Shown piece by piece: positions 1 to 11,894 of a stretch of DNA of 64,000 nucleotides; position 1 is the stretch's first letter, and each line of letters begins with the position of its first letter. Both the position numbers and the translations under genes were made by a program. The DNA is taken from NCBI GenBank assembly GCA_026929865.2, contig CM049402.1, positions 13,552,001 to 13,616,000 of the forward strand, given 5' to 3'. The notes beneath the pieces are model-generated. The model saw nothing but the letters and a program-made list of their open reading frames with translations, was not told where the DNA came from and did not search any database. Origin of the DNA: Hyperoplus lanceolatus (taxonomy: Eukaryota > Chordata > Actinopteri > Uranoscopiformes > Ammodytidae).

Positions 1-1113
1 GGCTAACTCAACATCCGAAATTTCCGTAGTCAGTTGAATGTCACTATGACGGAGATCACTTAAAAAGGCTTGCTCATTAAAACCTTTAAAATTACGCTTA
101 ATTATGATTTTAGGCTGAGATCTTTTTAAATGAATACTTCTGATACAGGCCACTGGGCAGTGATCACTAATCCCAAGGTCAAAGACACCCGCTGAGACTA
201 TTTTATCTATTTTATTTGATAAGATTAAATCGATTAAAGTTGATTTTGCTGGGTTTTTTAGATTGGGTATTGTGGGCTCAGTTATTAATTGTGTAAGATT
301 AACGTTGCTACAGATTTCTTTGAAAGGTTCAGAGGCACCAGAAAGCCAATCAACGTTAAAATCACCCATCACAATTACCTCTCTATTTACGTAACTGGAG
401 AGCATATGTGCTAGATCGTTTAAGGAGCTAGTTACAGCTGAAGGGGGCCTATACACACCAATTACAACAAAACAATAATTTGACGATAAAGATAATTCTA
501 GCGCGATAAATTCAAAGCAATTTGAAACAGAGACAGCATGTAAAAGTGTTACAGAATAACAGGATTTAACATAGACAGCCACTCCCCCACCCCTTGTGTT
601 TCTGTCTATTCTGAATAAGTTATAATCATTTATTGCCACAATAGAGTCATCTGTACTCTTCTTTAACCAGGATTCAGTCAGAATCAAGACGTCTGGATCT
701 GCCTGGGACACTAAAATCTTTACATGGTCTAATTTATCATGCTGCAATAAACTTCTAATATTTAAATGTAGAAAACCCAAGCCCTTTCTTGATTTTAGAA
801 TTTGTGGGGAATTTAGCTTACAGCTAGGAAGCATGGCTTGTTTTTCAGGGTCATACAATACAGGTTTGTGCCTGTAGAGGGAGCCAACGTTAGAAGCAGC
901 AGATGGATGGGTAATTGGAGGTGAGAGAGGGCAGTCAGGTGTGATGTCCAGAGCTGGAGGAAGGTTTGCAGCACAGATGGAAGGGGAGCATAATTGATGT
1001 TGAGCAGGACTCCCGGGGGGGGGGGGGGGGGTCTTTTTTAATGGAGGTTCTTCTGATGGGGTCAGAAGAACTTTTAGACTGGCCTCTAACCTGAAATTTT
1101 TTTTTTTTTTTAA
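1..1113 (-). CDS. Non-LTR retrotransposon ORF2, N-terminal AP-endonuclease part (partial)
   Basis: One open frame runs leftward from just after a stop at 1116-1114 to the window edge, about 371 codons without a stop, and continues outside. It reads as an apurinic-type endonuclease, the domain that nicks target DNA for target-primed reverse transcription. All expected catalytic blocks are present in order: LNIRSL (765-748), TESWL (678-664), GVYRPPS (459-439), GDFNVDWLS (366-340), TLIDLILSN (240-214) and SDHCPV (168-151). The reverse transcriptase should lie beyond position 1. The first in-frame Met is at 834-832, close before the domain. The frame upstream of it is proline-rich and crosses a G homopolymer near 1015-1031 and an A homopolymer near 1097-1111, so the true start is unclear. 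The style resembles L2/jockey-group fish LINEs; I cannot fix the clade. No frameshift or stop is seen, so the copy is young or was recently active. Confidence 0.88.
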
Positions 1114-1120
1114 TCAAAAA
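1..1120 (-). mobile_element. LINE (L2/jockey-like), 5' part of a copy cut by the window edge
   Basis: Element carrying the endonuclease frame described above, in antisense orientation. The right boundary, which is the element's 5' end, is not resolved. The coding frame closes at about 1113, next to an A-rich tract, and no target-site duplication can be tested because the 3' end is outside the window. Confidence 0.8.
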
Positions 1121-4100
1121 AACTTGTAATACAAAAAATGTTAATTATCATGGATACTTTCATTGTGTAAAGTTTAATTTTGATAGGACTAAAGGAAAAA
1201 AATAGCCCTATTTGGATGTATTGGTGTCTCTCCTTATTGGCACACATCTCGGATTGATGAGAATTAAACATATTTCCTCAACTAGGATTTCTTAGGACTT
1301 TTAGTATGTTGTTCTTTTACAATGTATTCTATTTTTGGCCCCAAAATGCCTTACTTTGCCTGGCCTATAAGGTTGAATTGCTACATCAACAGGCATGCGT
1401 TTTTTAAAGTTATTTATATCTATATATAGTAACTTGTATTAGCTTTCTCTATAACTACTGCATAAGGCAGCAATGCCTTATGCAAATCTTTCTCAACCAC
1501 AAACCGGTGGGATTGATGTATTTCATTCTTTCTTTCTATTCACTCACAGTCAAAGCTTTTTCCTTCCATCTCTTGTTCTTTATTCATTATTCTTTAATAT
1601 TTTTTCTTTCAGAAGTGAAAGGGGTTAACAGATTTCCCCCTTAGCTATGCTAACTATGTTAAGGATTTCAGACTTTCAGAGCTTGGTGCCACCTGCTTAG
1701 CACTGCCTTTAACTGCTTTACTTCATATCTCTCTAAAACACATCAACATTCCTGTCTGTGCCTTATCAGCCATGTATCATACGTTGGCATGGTAGAAAGA
1801 AAGATAATCTTTTCCCAGTTGACAAACCCCCCCAGGCTAATACGATTGCAATCTGTTACTAAACAATCCAATTTTCTAACTTCACAGCTTTTCCTGATGT
1901 TTTTGATTGAGATTCCCTCCAGTAATGCACAAGAGATGGCAGTGACAACATATCGGACTCAAATCTGCACCAATTACTGAGGACATTTGACTGTAAACAC
2001 AACTGTTGTTAGTATTATTAGTATTAGTCTTACAGTGGAAGAAAACATGAAAGGAGTGTTACTAAATACATTGTACATTTAATGTACTGCGTATATATTT
2101 AATCAGTAGTTAATCATTTCTGACCACTTGAGGTGTTGTTCAACTGCTTCAGCTGAGCCGCAGAGTTGCACAGCTGAGGAATCAAAGCAGTCCTTGCAGG
2201 GCAGAAGTTCAGTCCCAACACCTGCTCGGGCATTTAGGAGCTGGTGTGATCGCAGGATTTGGCTCAGTGACTTTGAGAAACTAACCGGACAGTAGGCAAA
2301 AACACAGCAGCTGGCAGCTACTTAAATCAACACTGATACTCCGAAACCCCAGACAGACAGACAGACAGACAGACAGGCAGGCAGGCAGGCAGGCAGAGAG
2401 ACAAACAAAAATAATACAATGTCGCAGAGCTGTATAGAGACATGTTTTTAAAACTTCAAATATGGACAGTTGGAAAGACTCTGAGACTTTTACATAATAC
2501 ACAGTATACAGTATTATACCGTCCTTGAAGTCTACCACTGTGCATTCTGTTGTTGCCATCAAGGCACTTAGCTAAGTGCTGATTAGAAGTTCCAAAATGT
2601 TTCTGTCATTGTTCCATTGCTGTTCCTTTGAAGCTAACAACTATCCTTATTTCAAATAAAGAAATGTTTGCAATTCCCAAGATAAAAAAAGATCAACTGA
2701 TAACAATACAACATTTGATTTATTTCTTTTTTCAATTGTCGTGTGGATTTCCCCTAAAATGTCAACATGCTGTCTAAGTCTATATGTCCATGCAACATCA
2801 TGGAACGGATATTTTGAATTCCTTTGACTTCCCCGCACTCCAAGCAACTTGCAAAAATGGGTCATTCCCAGTGCCACAATTTAATTAAGTGTCCCATACC
2901 GTCTCATTTGCACCCAGCCTCATTAATTATTACTTTCCCTAGCCTCAGTTATCCCTCTCCAATTAACTATTCATAAACCCTGTAATGATTAACAATATGT
3001 TTTGCGCTAATCTCTATGTAAATGAAGGGAGCTTTGGAAGATATAGTGCAATTTGCTACTTATCTGCGCAAATTACTAAGTACTCTTCGTCATACTCTGA
3101 GGGTTCGGTATTGGTGAGAGTTGATGTTTTATTTGGAGCACTGTATCAGTATTTCTTTTTAACGTTTGGGTGTAAAACTATAAAGATACCAGTTAGCGAT
3201 AGCCTGCAAGATTGAAAGGGAGCCCTGTTCATAAAAAAGGTTTTTGCCGCCCTGCCTGCTGCATCTAAAACTAGCTAATACGTTTTATTGGGCATGGAAA
3301 GAAACTCCATCAAAACACATTGTGTGTGTGTGTGTGTCCTCAAGCTCCAAGAAATGTGTTGAATGCGTTTTCTTCCACATAAAGCATTTACAAAAAAAAA
3401 AAAGTTTAAATCCTTGTTTTCGCATGTTGCTTGGTATCATTCTTCTTATCTGCCTCTTCAGGCGCGCTGTAACGCTCCGTTTTACATTACCAACTCTGAC
3501 TGAGATGTTTGTTAAAAAAATGTTTTGGTTGTTGTAGATAAGGACGTTAAAATGGCTCAGTTCTTTGTTTCATCAAATGTTATCCATTTTGATCTTCACA
3601 GGAGCAATACAAAGGAAAAAAGATATCTCATTTTGAGTAGATGGAAAGGGTGAATATAGTACATTTCTTTGACAGTCTTTCAACTGTAGATACCATGATA
3701 GTGAAAGCTGATGGGATGTGAGGTAGTAGCAGAAAAGTGTTTGATGAACCGTTAGGTCAGTGCGTCATCAGGAATAGAAAATGTTTATTCTTCAAAGCAC
3801 ACCTTAACGGTATCTTGCTTTGTGTGAACAGATGCAGAAATGTAAAACAGGGATGTCAAAAATTGTTCTCCAAAAACCTATGTTTGGAAAAAAAAAACTA
3901 TAAAAACACCATCAGGTCAAAGGTGGCTTCTGCATTTGTCTTTGTTTCACAAAATGTCTCATTGCTTGACAGAGATTAAACCTGCCTAGGTAGCAATGCC
4001 ATGTCCTTCAGGGGAAGAGCAGTTTTCCACTCTTTGCATGCCAGCCCAGAGATCCACCTGCCACCTTTGATATTCACTCCTGCTGACACAAAGCACCCTG

Positions 4101-5536
4101 GGGATTCGGTTTGTCAACTTCCAGCATAAACATAAATGTAAGCCCCCTCCCCATACCCCCATCATCTGCTTTACCACAGCTATTCGAGACTGGTTCCATT
4201 TTGCACCTCATATGCAAAAATGCATTTACAGTATACTCTCCAGCATTTTGTGAGGAAGACTGCAGGGTTTCCCTTTGAGCCCTTCTCAATGCGCTCTCCC
4301 AGTGTAAATACCTCCCCTCTCCGGAGGATTTACATTGCTGCATCTTTCTTCTATGTTGAGCTTTTTCAGGCAAAACCCTTAATGCTATTTGCCTACCTTC
4401 AGTTGTAAATCGCTCCTGATTAAAGCTTCTGCTGAATCACATGTATTGTAATTGGCCTCTACGCATGCTCCACAGTTTTCCGTATTTCCATATAGCATAT
4501 ACTATGCCTCATTCGAAATGTACAGAGCTGTAAGACCGCCGCAAGACATTGTACCAGTTTGCCGCTCGCTAGCTAAAAAAGATAGGCACTCGCTAACTTG
4601 TTTGTCGATCGGTGTGTGATGTTATAGGTCAACCGGAAAAGGGTCGAATATCTGAAAGGGCATATATCACCACATATCGATATTGCATAGCGGAGTTTAT
4701 CAATTACCCTCCAGTGCTTGTGTACTAGGACAAGGACAGCAGTCCAATTAAAAGGCTAATCGAGCTATACCCTTGGCTATAACTGTGCCTGTAAACGTAC
4801 TCTGACTGTTAACCCAAAACCCAATAGATAATGGTCCGTGTTAGGAGTGGAATGGTGACTGGCAGTATGTGTGTGGGATGTGTGTGGACCGAGAGACAAA
4901 GACTGCTAATCAGTTTCCCCCTCCACCATTAAGTTGTCCTTCTTTTGTCTCCACTGAACGAGCACCGTGTCACAGAGGAACTAATTAAGATGGCTGCTCG
5001 TAGGACTGTGCAGCTCTGCCACTATTTAACATCTGTCCAATTTGCATTTGAGAGGAGCACGCCCACGTTAGCTCAACTAATATTCCCGGAAAAGACAGCC
5101 CCTCTCATCTTCAGGCCTATAAACTCGTTTCCACAAGAACTTCCATGGTGACACTTTTCCAGCCCTCTTTTTTCGTTTTAACTTTCATGTGGCATTGATA
5201 TGTCTGATCATTGCTTCCTGAAAAAGTAAGCACTTTATCCCCATGCAAACAGTGTCGTGATGGAGGAGAAATGCTAACTATAACTTGTTTTTAATTGGAC
5301 TCCAACTTTCAAGGATCTATTCCAGACCCTCAACTTTCATCATTTATTGGATCTGACGAATTGTATCGTATTACATAGACCAATCCAAGGTTTCCATTGT
5401 AGCAGCAAGTTGTTTTCACTGTGCATGCAGAGCAGAGCTGCAGACAGCAGTGAAGCAACATTCTCCTGACTGCATGAGCACAGCAGGATAATAATAGGTC
5501 AGAACTTGAAGATGTTGGTGCATGTCATACACTATC
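1120..5536. other. Noncoding stretch, no gene recognised
   Basis: Only short chance ORFs are seen. It holds a CAGA/CAGG microsatellite (2350-2396, listed separately), a short TG run near 3321-3337 and an A-run near 3391. Two sub-stretches look more constrained than their surroundings: about 2870-3010, rich in TTAATTA/CATTAATTA-type sites, and about 4960-5150, with AATTAAGATGGCTGC and TTTGCATTTG. They could be conserved noncoding elements, but this is impression only. Confidence 0.5.
2350..2396. repeat. Compound (CAGA)n-(CAGG)n microsatellite
   Basis: A run of about six CAGA units passes directly into about five CAGG units. A single A-to-G change in the unit, then expanded, explains the compound form. 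Confidence 0.95.
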
Positions 5537-5551
5537 AAGAACAAACTAAAT
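5537..5551. repeat. Left target-site duplication of the SINE
   Basis: AAGAACAAACTAAAT, repeated with one A/G difference at 5733-5747 immediately after the SINE tail. Confidence 0.85.
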
Positions 5552-5553
5552 AA

Positions 5554-5732
5554 GGGGCGCCCTTGGCTCAGTTGATAGGGCGTCCCCCCATGGGCCTCGG
5601 CCAGCAGCGGACCCGGGTTCGATTCCAGCCTGCGGTCATTCTCTGCATGTCACTCCCCTCTCTGCCCCATTTCAACTATGTCTCTATACTGTCAATAAAG
5701 CATAAAAATGCCAAAAAAAATAAATATATAAA
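5554..5732 (+). mobile_element. tRNA-derived SINE with target-site duplication
   Basis: The 5' part has tRNA-like RNA polymerase III internal promoter boxes: an A box TGGCTCAGTTGA at 5564-5575 and a B box GGGTTCGATTCC at 5615-5626. A tRNA-unrelated body follows (CTGCATGTCACTCCCCTCTC and on), then an AATAAAG-like segment and an A-rich tail. A 15-bp direct repeat with one mismatch flanks it: AAGAACAAACTAAAT at 5537-5551 and AAGAACAGACTAAAT at 5733-5747. This is the mark of LINE-driven insertion. The short ORF over this region is fortuitous. The family is common in spiny-rayed fish; I do not assign a name. Confidence 0.9.
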
Positions 5733-5747
5733 AAGAACAGACTAAAT

Positions 5748-6105
5748 CTACAGTAACCTTAATAAAAGAGGGGTAAATTGTCAACTATTTGACGGCAACT
5801 CTTGTTGTCTTGAGGCTGCTTGGTTAATTGGTGATAGCAATGCATGATTGTGTGTGTATCTCAGCTCAAAGGCAGAACCATTGAACTTTTCCATTGATGT
5901 ATAAAGTCGATTCTTACCAAACCCTTCACATTTTTCTAAGATATATTTTTTCTTTGTTATTTTTCAGGCTGTTCAAGCACTTCATTCAGTCCAAATATCC
6001 TCCACATCTTAACTAAAGCCTGACAATCTTCAACGTCTGCAAACTCAACTGGTATAGGCTAACTGGCGTGTTCCAGAGATGTGTTGTTGTATTTTATACA
6101 CACAC

Positions 6106-6137
<32 letters not shown>

Positions 6138-7049
6138 CTCCCTGCCATGTAAGAGGATTTTTTTTCCTTGGCATTAGCCCATGATGTAGAGCTACTGCTA
6201 TCTTCTTAACTTGTTCATCTTGTGAGATATTAGACCATCTTGTGATGTCACCTGAGGGAGGCCTTTGGGTGTCCAGTAACGTAATTATTGATACCTACAG
6301 TTCGAATCTGTTAACATCTTTTCAACTTTTATGCAGTCTTTCACTGTTAAGTATATAATCTCTACATTGTATTTTGTCCCAACACAGCCATGGACACTGT
6401 TAGCCAGGAATCAGCCCGGTTGTTTTTAAAGGCCCTGAAAACTTTTATTTCAAGTCTTAGGTTTTTCTCTATGGCATTAGATATCCATAGAAGCAACAAT
6501 CATAGTTACAGTTTATAAAAAATACAACAAAATCTGCCTTATTTATCAATGTTTCAACCACAAAAATCTTTGTTCGTTTTTTCAAGACTGTGTGGGTATT
6601 TTGATGGTGGGGTCAAATTTGATTGACAACATGAGCAAAGTACCCCCGCAAATGATCACATTCAATCACATTAAAATAGTCTGATTGGTGCACGGACATG
6701 TGTGATATCACTGATTTTTTTAAGAGAGCCCCGCCCACTAGTAGGCTAACAGTAACCTTGGCAAATGTGTTCTCTGTTCATGTGGGACCCTAACCCATAG
6801 TGGGGAGCAGAATGAGACGTTTTGGAGCTTTTAAAGATGGTAAAATGTAGGCTAGGCTGTATGACGAAATGTGATAGTATTGCTTGTTACTTGTTTTTAT
6901 TTATTAAGGTTATTGAGAACTTATCTAAATTTAAAACATTTTAATTGTGTAACTATTTCAGCGATTTTTTTTCCTTAAATGTGAATTTTAAGGCTGATGA
7001 GACAGGTGTATTTTCAAATATAGGGATCTTGCCTATCTTGCCTGTAAAG
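5748..7049. other. Noncoding stretch upstream of the CpG-rich block
   Basis: No gene is recognised. It contains an (AT)n tract at 6108-6137. A GCCCCGCCC-type GC box lies near 6728, about 350 bp before the CpG-rich block. Otherwise it is AT-rich unique-looking DNA. Confidence 0.4.
6108..6137. repeat. (AT)n microsatellite
   Basis: Uninterrupted AT alternation of about 15 units preceded by a short CACACA run. Confidence 0.95.
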
Positions 7050-7059
7050 ACAAATGACA

Positions 7060-7570
7060 GCGACACCGTGAGGCCATAGGGGGGTGGGAGGGCGTGTGGA
7101 GGAGGAGTGTGGGTGCGCACCGTTCGGGTTTGTTGCGCGGGCACTGGAGCAGCGGTGTAACCGAACCCAGCTGCCTGCTGCTGCCTGCCGTGGGGGGAAC
7201 GAGAGCTATTCCCGTCCCCCGTGGGTTGGTCACGTGTCCTTAGGGAGAGTTTATTTCGAGGACTGAGTCGAGAGAGAGAGAGGAGCGCGCCGTTGCGCAC
7301 AGCCGAGTTGGACAGCAACATCTTTCAACACGCGTTAATGATCCGGGCGGCGGGAATCAAGCAGATCAGTTTTGTTTTGGGGCGTTGTCATACACACTCC
7401 GTCGTAGTGTGTGACCGACAGATCCGTCAGGGCGCTGACAACAGCGTGTGTGATCCTTCAGTCACTTTACTCGTCCAAACTTCTGAGCTTGCCAACTGTG
7501 ATCTTTGCTGCGAGCGTCACATCGTTGCCAGCCAACGCTACAAGTCGACATACTGCGAACCCGAGGTAGG
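7060..7570 (+). promoter_or_regulatory. CpG-rich block, candidate promoter region
   Basis: About 500 bp in which CpG is clearly more frequent than in neighbouring DNA (GTGCGCACCGTTCG, GTTGCGCGGGC, GGAGCGCGCCGTTGCGCAC, ATCCGGGCGGCGGG and others). The rest of the window is CpG-poor except inside transposons. No TATA box is evident. Together with the splice donor at its 3' edge, this fits a CpG-island-type promoter of a + strand gene. I saw no transposon termini around it. Confidence 0.5.
7221..7565 (+). other. Candidate first exon (probably 5'UTR) ending at a splice donor
   Basis: The CpG-rich block ends in CCGAG|GTAGGT, a strong donor-like site with the cut after 7565. A 124-codon open frame (7221-7595) crosses the donor but resembles no protein family I know. 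The segment is therefore more likely untranslated leader than coding exon. The transcription start is not defined; 7221 is only the first ATG of that frame. If real, it opens a very long first intron. A minus-strand open frame at 6953-7321 overlaps and also looks fortuitous. Confidence 0.35.
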
Positions 7571-7599
7571 TCCCTGTTTTCCTGATGGGTTGTGAAGGA

Positions 7600-8660
7600 A
7601 TAGACAGAGTAGAGTGCTCGCTGGCTAAGTGAACTCACTGTGAGTTTGTGCACAGCCTGGATACTATAGGCTGCAATAGGACAATCCATGTCAACGGTTT
7701 TACGAGTGTATGAAAAGCTTTTATCCACGCGCGGAAACAATGAGCGTGTGACTGGTGATTTGGAACTCACATAGCGAGAGAGCAAATGTGCCTAAGCAAA
7801 TCTGTCATGCTGTGCGTCCTCATGCATCGTGTACTTCATATTTATACGTGTATCCTTACTTCAAAGGGCCCTCCAAATGTCTGGGCATAGCTGTAAAAGA
7901 GTGCTGAAACTACTCTTAAGTATGAGCCTTGACAGTTAGTTAGGTGTGTGGACGATATTGCCGTAAGGTTTCATTGCAGAGTGTGATCTTTCCTTGACAT
8001 GTACAGCTGACACTGGGTGATTGTGAAGACTTGCTGACAGTATTCTCGTGTTTCCTGCAACCTGCATAGTGTAGTAGCTATAGGATCATAGAGACTGACC
8101 TGAATTGACTCAGTGTCAGTGCTACATATGTACTGTAGGAGACACAATAAAAAAACAAACATGGGCATAAACTCACTAACAAATACAGTTTGTTGCATCA
8201 TTGTGTGGCTCTGACAGTTTGTCTGTACTGTAATTGTGGAGACAGTGCTGCTGATGGTGACAGTTTCAGGCACTGTGGCTTTGGACTGAGGGAAAAAAGA
8301 AGAGGGTAAAATGTCAGCTACACATGAATTATGCAGGATACCAAAACAATGGGGACTCGCAGGTGTTGGCGAGAGTTGTCCCCCAGCCTGTCCCTTTTCT
8401 CTTAATGTGCATCACGAAACCATTAAATGAAAAAAATATATTTGTTAAGATTGCCTTAAAGTATGTACTGACAAACCAAATAATATGTTCTGATCCAAAC
8501 ATAATGTCTCATTGAGACACACATTCATGGTGTACTCAAAGTGCAATATTCAGTCAGATCCACACTGACCAGCAGTGAAACCACATTTAATACACTGAGA
8601 AGGCCATTATACTTTGAAAAGCTGTTTTTCTAACATGTTATGGTAATGTGTTTTTCTATT
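7600..8660. other. Noncoding stretch after the candidate first exon
   Basis: No gene, repeat or inverted terminus was recognised. The sequence is ordinary AT-rich unique-looking DNA with short chance ORFs. Confidence 0.4.
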
Positions 8661-8663
8661 CTA

Positions 8664-8769
<106 letters not shown>

Positions 8770-8770
8770 A

Positions 8771-10974
8771 TCGGTTGCTGTCTGTGTCTTTCTGTCTTGT
8801 TAATGCGTGATTACCGTGGTTAATGAGACAGGTCTCAGCGGCGAATGGGGGGGTGACCCTCTCGGATACAGACAGCACTGCTAGTTGGGTGAATTCATCT
8901 GACACCCTCATCCATCATGCATCTACAGGGTTCCTGCATGCTCTGGCAGTCTACCCACAATGCCTTACTCGCTCTCTCCCTTAGGATGATAATTATTTAG
9001 ACATTGTAATAATGACGAGAGCAGTGACTTTATCTCAGGGGACGACAGGGTGTCAGTTCATACGTGCTGGGATGATTGCAGTGGTGACAAAGGGGTTGGC
9101 ATTAAAGCTGCAGCTGCAATGGTTTCCAAGAAAAGATGCAAACACCTACTCACAGCACAGCGGGTATTTGCTATATAGCAGACGGTGGAACTTCTGTTTC
9201 TGCAAACCCGTAAGAACAATTGGCCAGCTAAATCTTTTAAGAAGGAACTGAGTGGTTTACTTTGGAGCTTGTTGGCGGCACTGTGAATTCTCAAAACTCC
9301 TAAGTATCTTACCTGAAGCGGAAAAAAAAACTGTTAAGAATCAATGAATGTGCCAGAATCATAAATCCCTCTACTGGCATGCCCTATAGCAAAGCCACCA
9401 TGCAATATTAGTATGTGAGAGATGTAACTGACCCACATTTAGTGAAACTTAACACCCATGCATAATTAGCACCCTCTTAATTAAAATGCAATAGCTTGGT
9501 CAGTACTCAATTTACCCTCTCTCCTTTTTAAATATCCTTTATTAAATGTGGGTGATGATCAGTAAGAGAGAGATACTGTAATTGACTCTGTAGAAAAGAC
9601 AAACATATCCCTATGTCAGTGTTGTTGTGACTGTCTGTACATTTGAATAGCTTTATCCTCACAGATCGGTTAAGTAGAAAGTACATCCATCACAGGGATG
9701 TTTTATTCTGGGCTGTCTGTCAAGAGCTGATACCAGTTTGAGTCTGAATGAGTCAATTCTCTTGCAGTCAGCCTCTTTTTTTTGGCCAAAGCTTTCACAG
9801 GGAGCCTCTTGAAACAACAGAGGGCTTGTTGTTTCAGCTTTGCTTAAGTTGCTCAGAGGATAAAAAGTCCAGCTTCCTGTCAAAGGAAGAAAACAAACTT
9901 TCTTGGGAAGATTGGATGTTGTTTGTTTACTTTTTTTAAACGTTTTAGTTGTCACCGTGTCAATAAAATCCCAGTTTGCTTCTCCTAAAACTTGATAGAA
10001 AATTCAACAGAAATTTGTAACGGCGCACAATGCCTCCTTTGAACTTTTCAAGAGTATCTCCCGGCATCATGTTCCACCTCGACATCCATTACATCAGATT
10101 AGGGAACACACCTGAAAAATGCAATTTCCTTCTTGTGTCTCTTCTCAGTCTTTAACGGTGATGAGAAATATACAATTAAATTTGTATTGTAGAGTCAAGG
10201 GATGCTCCCTTATCCTCAGTCTTATCTGTTGCTTTCTACGGATTCCTCCATCCCTGTTATCCTGCTCCATGCTGTGCTAAACAGGGACCAAAATAAACAA
10301 AACACCAAAAGCGAAGAAAGGCATCTCTGGACTTAATTCGACAAAAAGGCAATTTTCTACCGCCTTCCTGCTCATCCACCATTTATTTAAATCCGGCTGT
10401 GATTTGTGCTTGCCAAGTACATTCATGCCTGCTTGCATCTGTGGACCCCTTTTGTGAGTGTGGGTTGTGCTTCTGTAGAGACACTGTAGATTTTCTTTTC
10501 TTTTTTAACCCAAAAGATTGAAATTTTGACAGTGTGACGGTATAACCTCGGGACAGGCAGGATGCTAGTGACACCGCATTGAACAGCTAGGCACGTACAG
10601 TATCTCTGCCAGCAAAACGCCAGAGACATATCACAGGCTCCAGGCAGCGTCACAATAGCTTGCCATGCCACTCATCGGGGGTTTAATATTCAATTATGAG
10701 GGTCCTTTAGTTCAAGCTGCTTTGGATGGATTTCGTAGCAGCCCCACTGATTGACTGAGTGGGCATCTTGGCTTAATAAGCTCACAGTTCGGAGGACCAA
10801 ACAAGGCAGATGGCTTGTGTGGGTGTTTTTAACTGACGTGGCAGTTTTTTGTTTTTAGTTTTGTCCTTATCAGTGGTATACACCATAACAGCAGCACAGC
10901 AGTGAAGCAGTCCATGGTCAGATCAAATTTTAAATGGATTTAAAGTATAGTGTGTAACTTCTGTGGCCCCCTTA
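8771..10974. other. Noncoding stretch, no gene recognised
   Basis: Short ORFs only, none resembling a known protein. TAATTA-type sites cluster near 9450-9490 (CATAATTAGCACCCTCTTAA). No repeat termini were found. Confidence 0.4.
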
Positions 10975-10982
10975 TGAGGAAT

Positions 10983-11886
10983 TAGGGATGGCCATTTAGA
11001 ATTTTTTCTTTAACCGGTTAACCACCAGAATTAACGGTTATTAACCGGTTAACCGTTAAGATTTAATGTAGCCTATTTATAGTGAAATACATGAAGCATT
11101 ATAGCAGGGCTCCCGACCTTTTTAGTTCCAAGGACGGCATATTCATTTTAAAACAATTCAGGCACCAGTAGCCAATTTAAATGCCTACATTTTGACATTC
11201 ACACGGCACCTTGTCTGTTGTGAGAAGAGGTCTAGTATGCGAATGTAGGAGCAGAAAGTGCAATAAGTGACTGAAAAGGGACATTTACACACACACACAC
11301 AGGCTTAGGGGATGGGTAGCCCACCAAAGCCCGGTGCTAAGTAGTGCTGAGCACAGGGCAACATTTTGAAAGACCGTAATATTGATAAACTCCGATGATC
11401 AGTACTGCATAATGATCCATAACGCTTTTGTTTATGACGGATTTTTGCTATTGATCCTGGCACACTATCATGGCAGACCTGTGTCTGTGCAGGGGCACTC
11501 ACTGCCTGGCTATCTGTCACTCCCTCACACACTCACTGAGACGGTGATAGATGCAGGACAACATCCACCTCAAGAAGGCTAATGCTAGGCTATGTTAAGA
11601 TAGGGGGCCCACGCTGTTAATTAAATTATACAAACATATGACATGTGAACATAAGTTGTGACTGTGAGCGTACATGGACCTATTATAAAGTTGAACATAG
11701 CCTACACTACTCATTTCATTCTTCACCGACAGTTGGCATTCTTACATCCGGTTTAGCGATATCAAAATAAGAGTCCGGTTTCAGAAAATTAAGATTTTTT
11801 TTTTTTAACCGTTTAACCTTTAGTATTAACCGGTTAAAGATCTTCTTAAAGGTTAACGGTTAACCAGTTAACCATGGACATCCCTA
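10983..11886. mobile_element. Non-autonomous hAT element with TTAACCGG-rich ends
   Basis: The termini are inverted: left TAGGGATGGCCAT, right reading inward TAGGGATGTCCAT. A perfect 8-bp duplication TGAGGAAT flanks it at 10975-10982 and 11887-11894, diagnostic of hAT-type transposition. Both ends carry repeated palindromic TTAACCGGTTAACC-type motifs, likely subterminal transposase-binding sites. The 904-bp interior has no transposase frame. A related right end occurs at 42245-42334. Confidence 0.92.
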
Positions 11887-11894
11887 TGAGGAAT

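Noticed and set aside
5554..5640. Functional tRNA gene
   Set aside because: The tRNA-like head lacks a convincing cloverleaf and is joined to a SINE body with an A-rich tail and target duplication.
5563..5745. 60-codon frame starting MAQLIGRPPMG
   Set aside because: It lies entirely within the tRNA-derived SINE; such frames recur wherever this SINE is inserted.
6953..7321. 122-codon minus-strand frame over the CpG-rich block
   Set aside because: GC-rich DNA tends to give long frames on both strands; the splice donor favours + strand transcription and the peptide is not recognisable.
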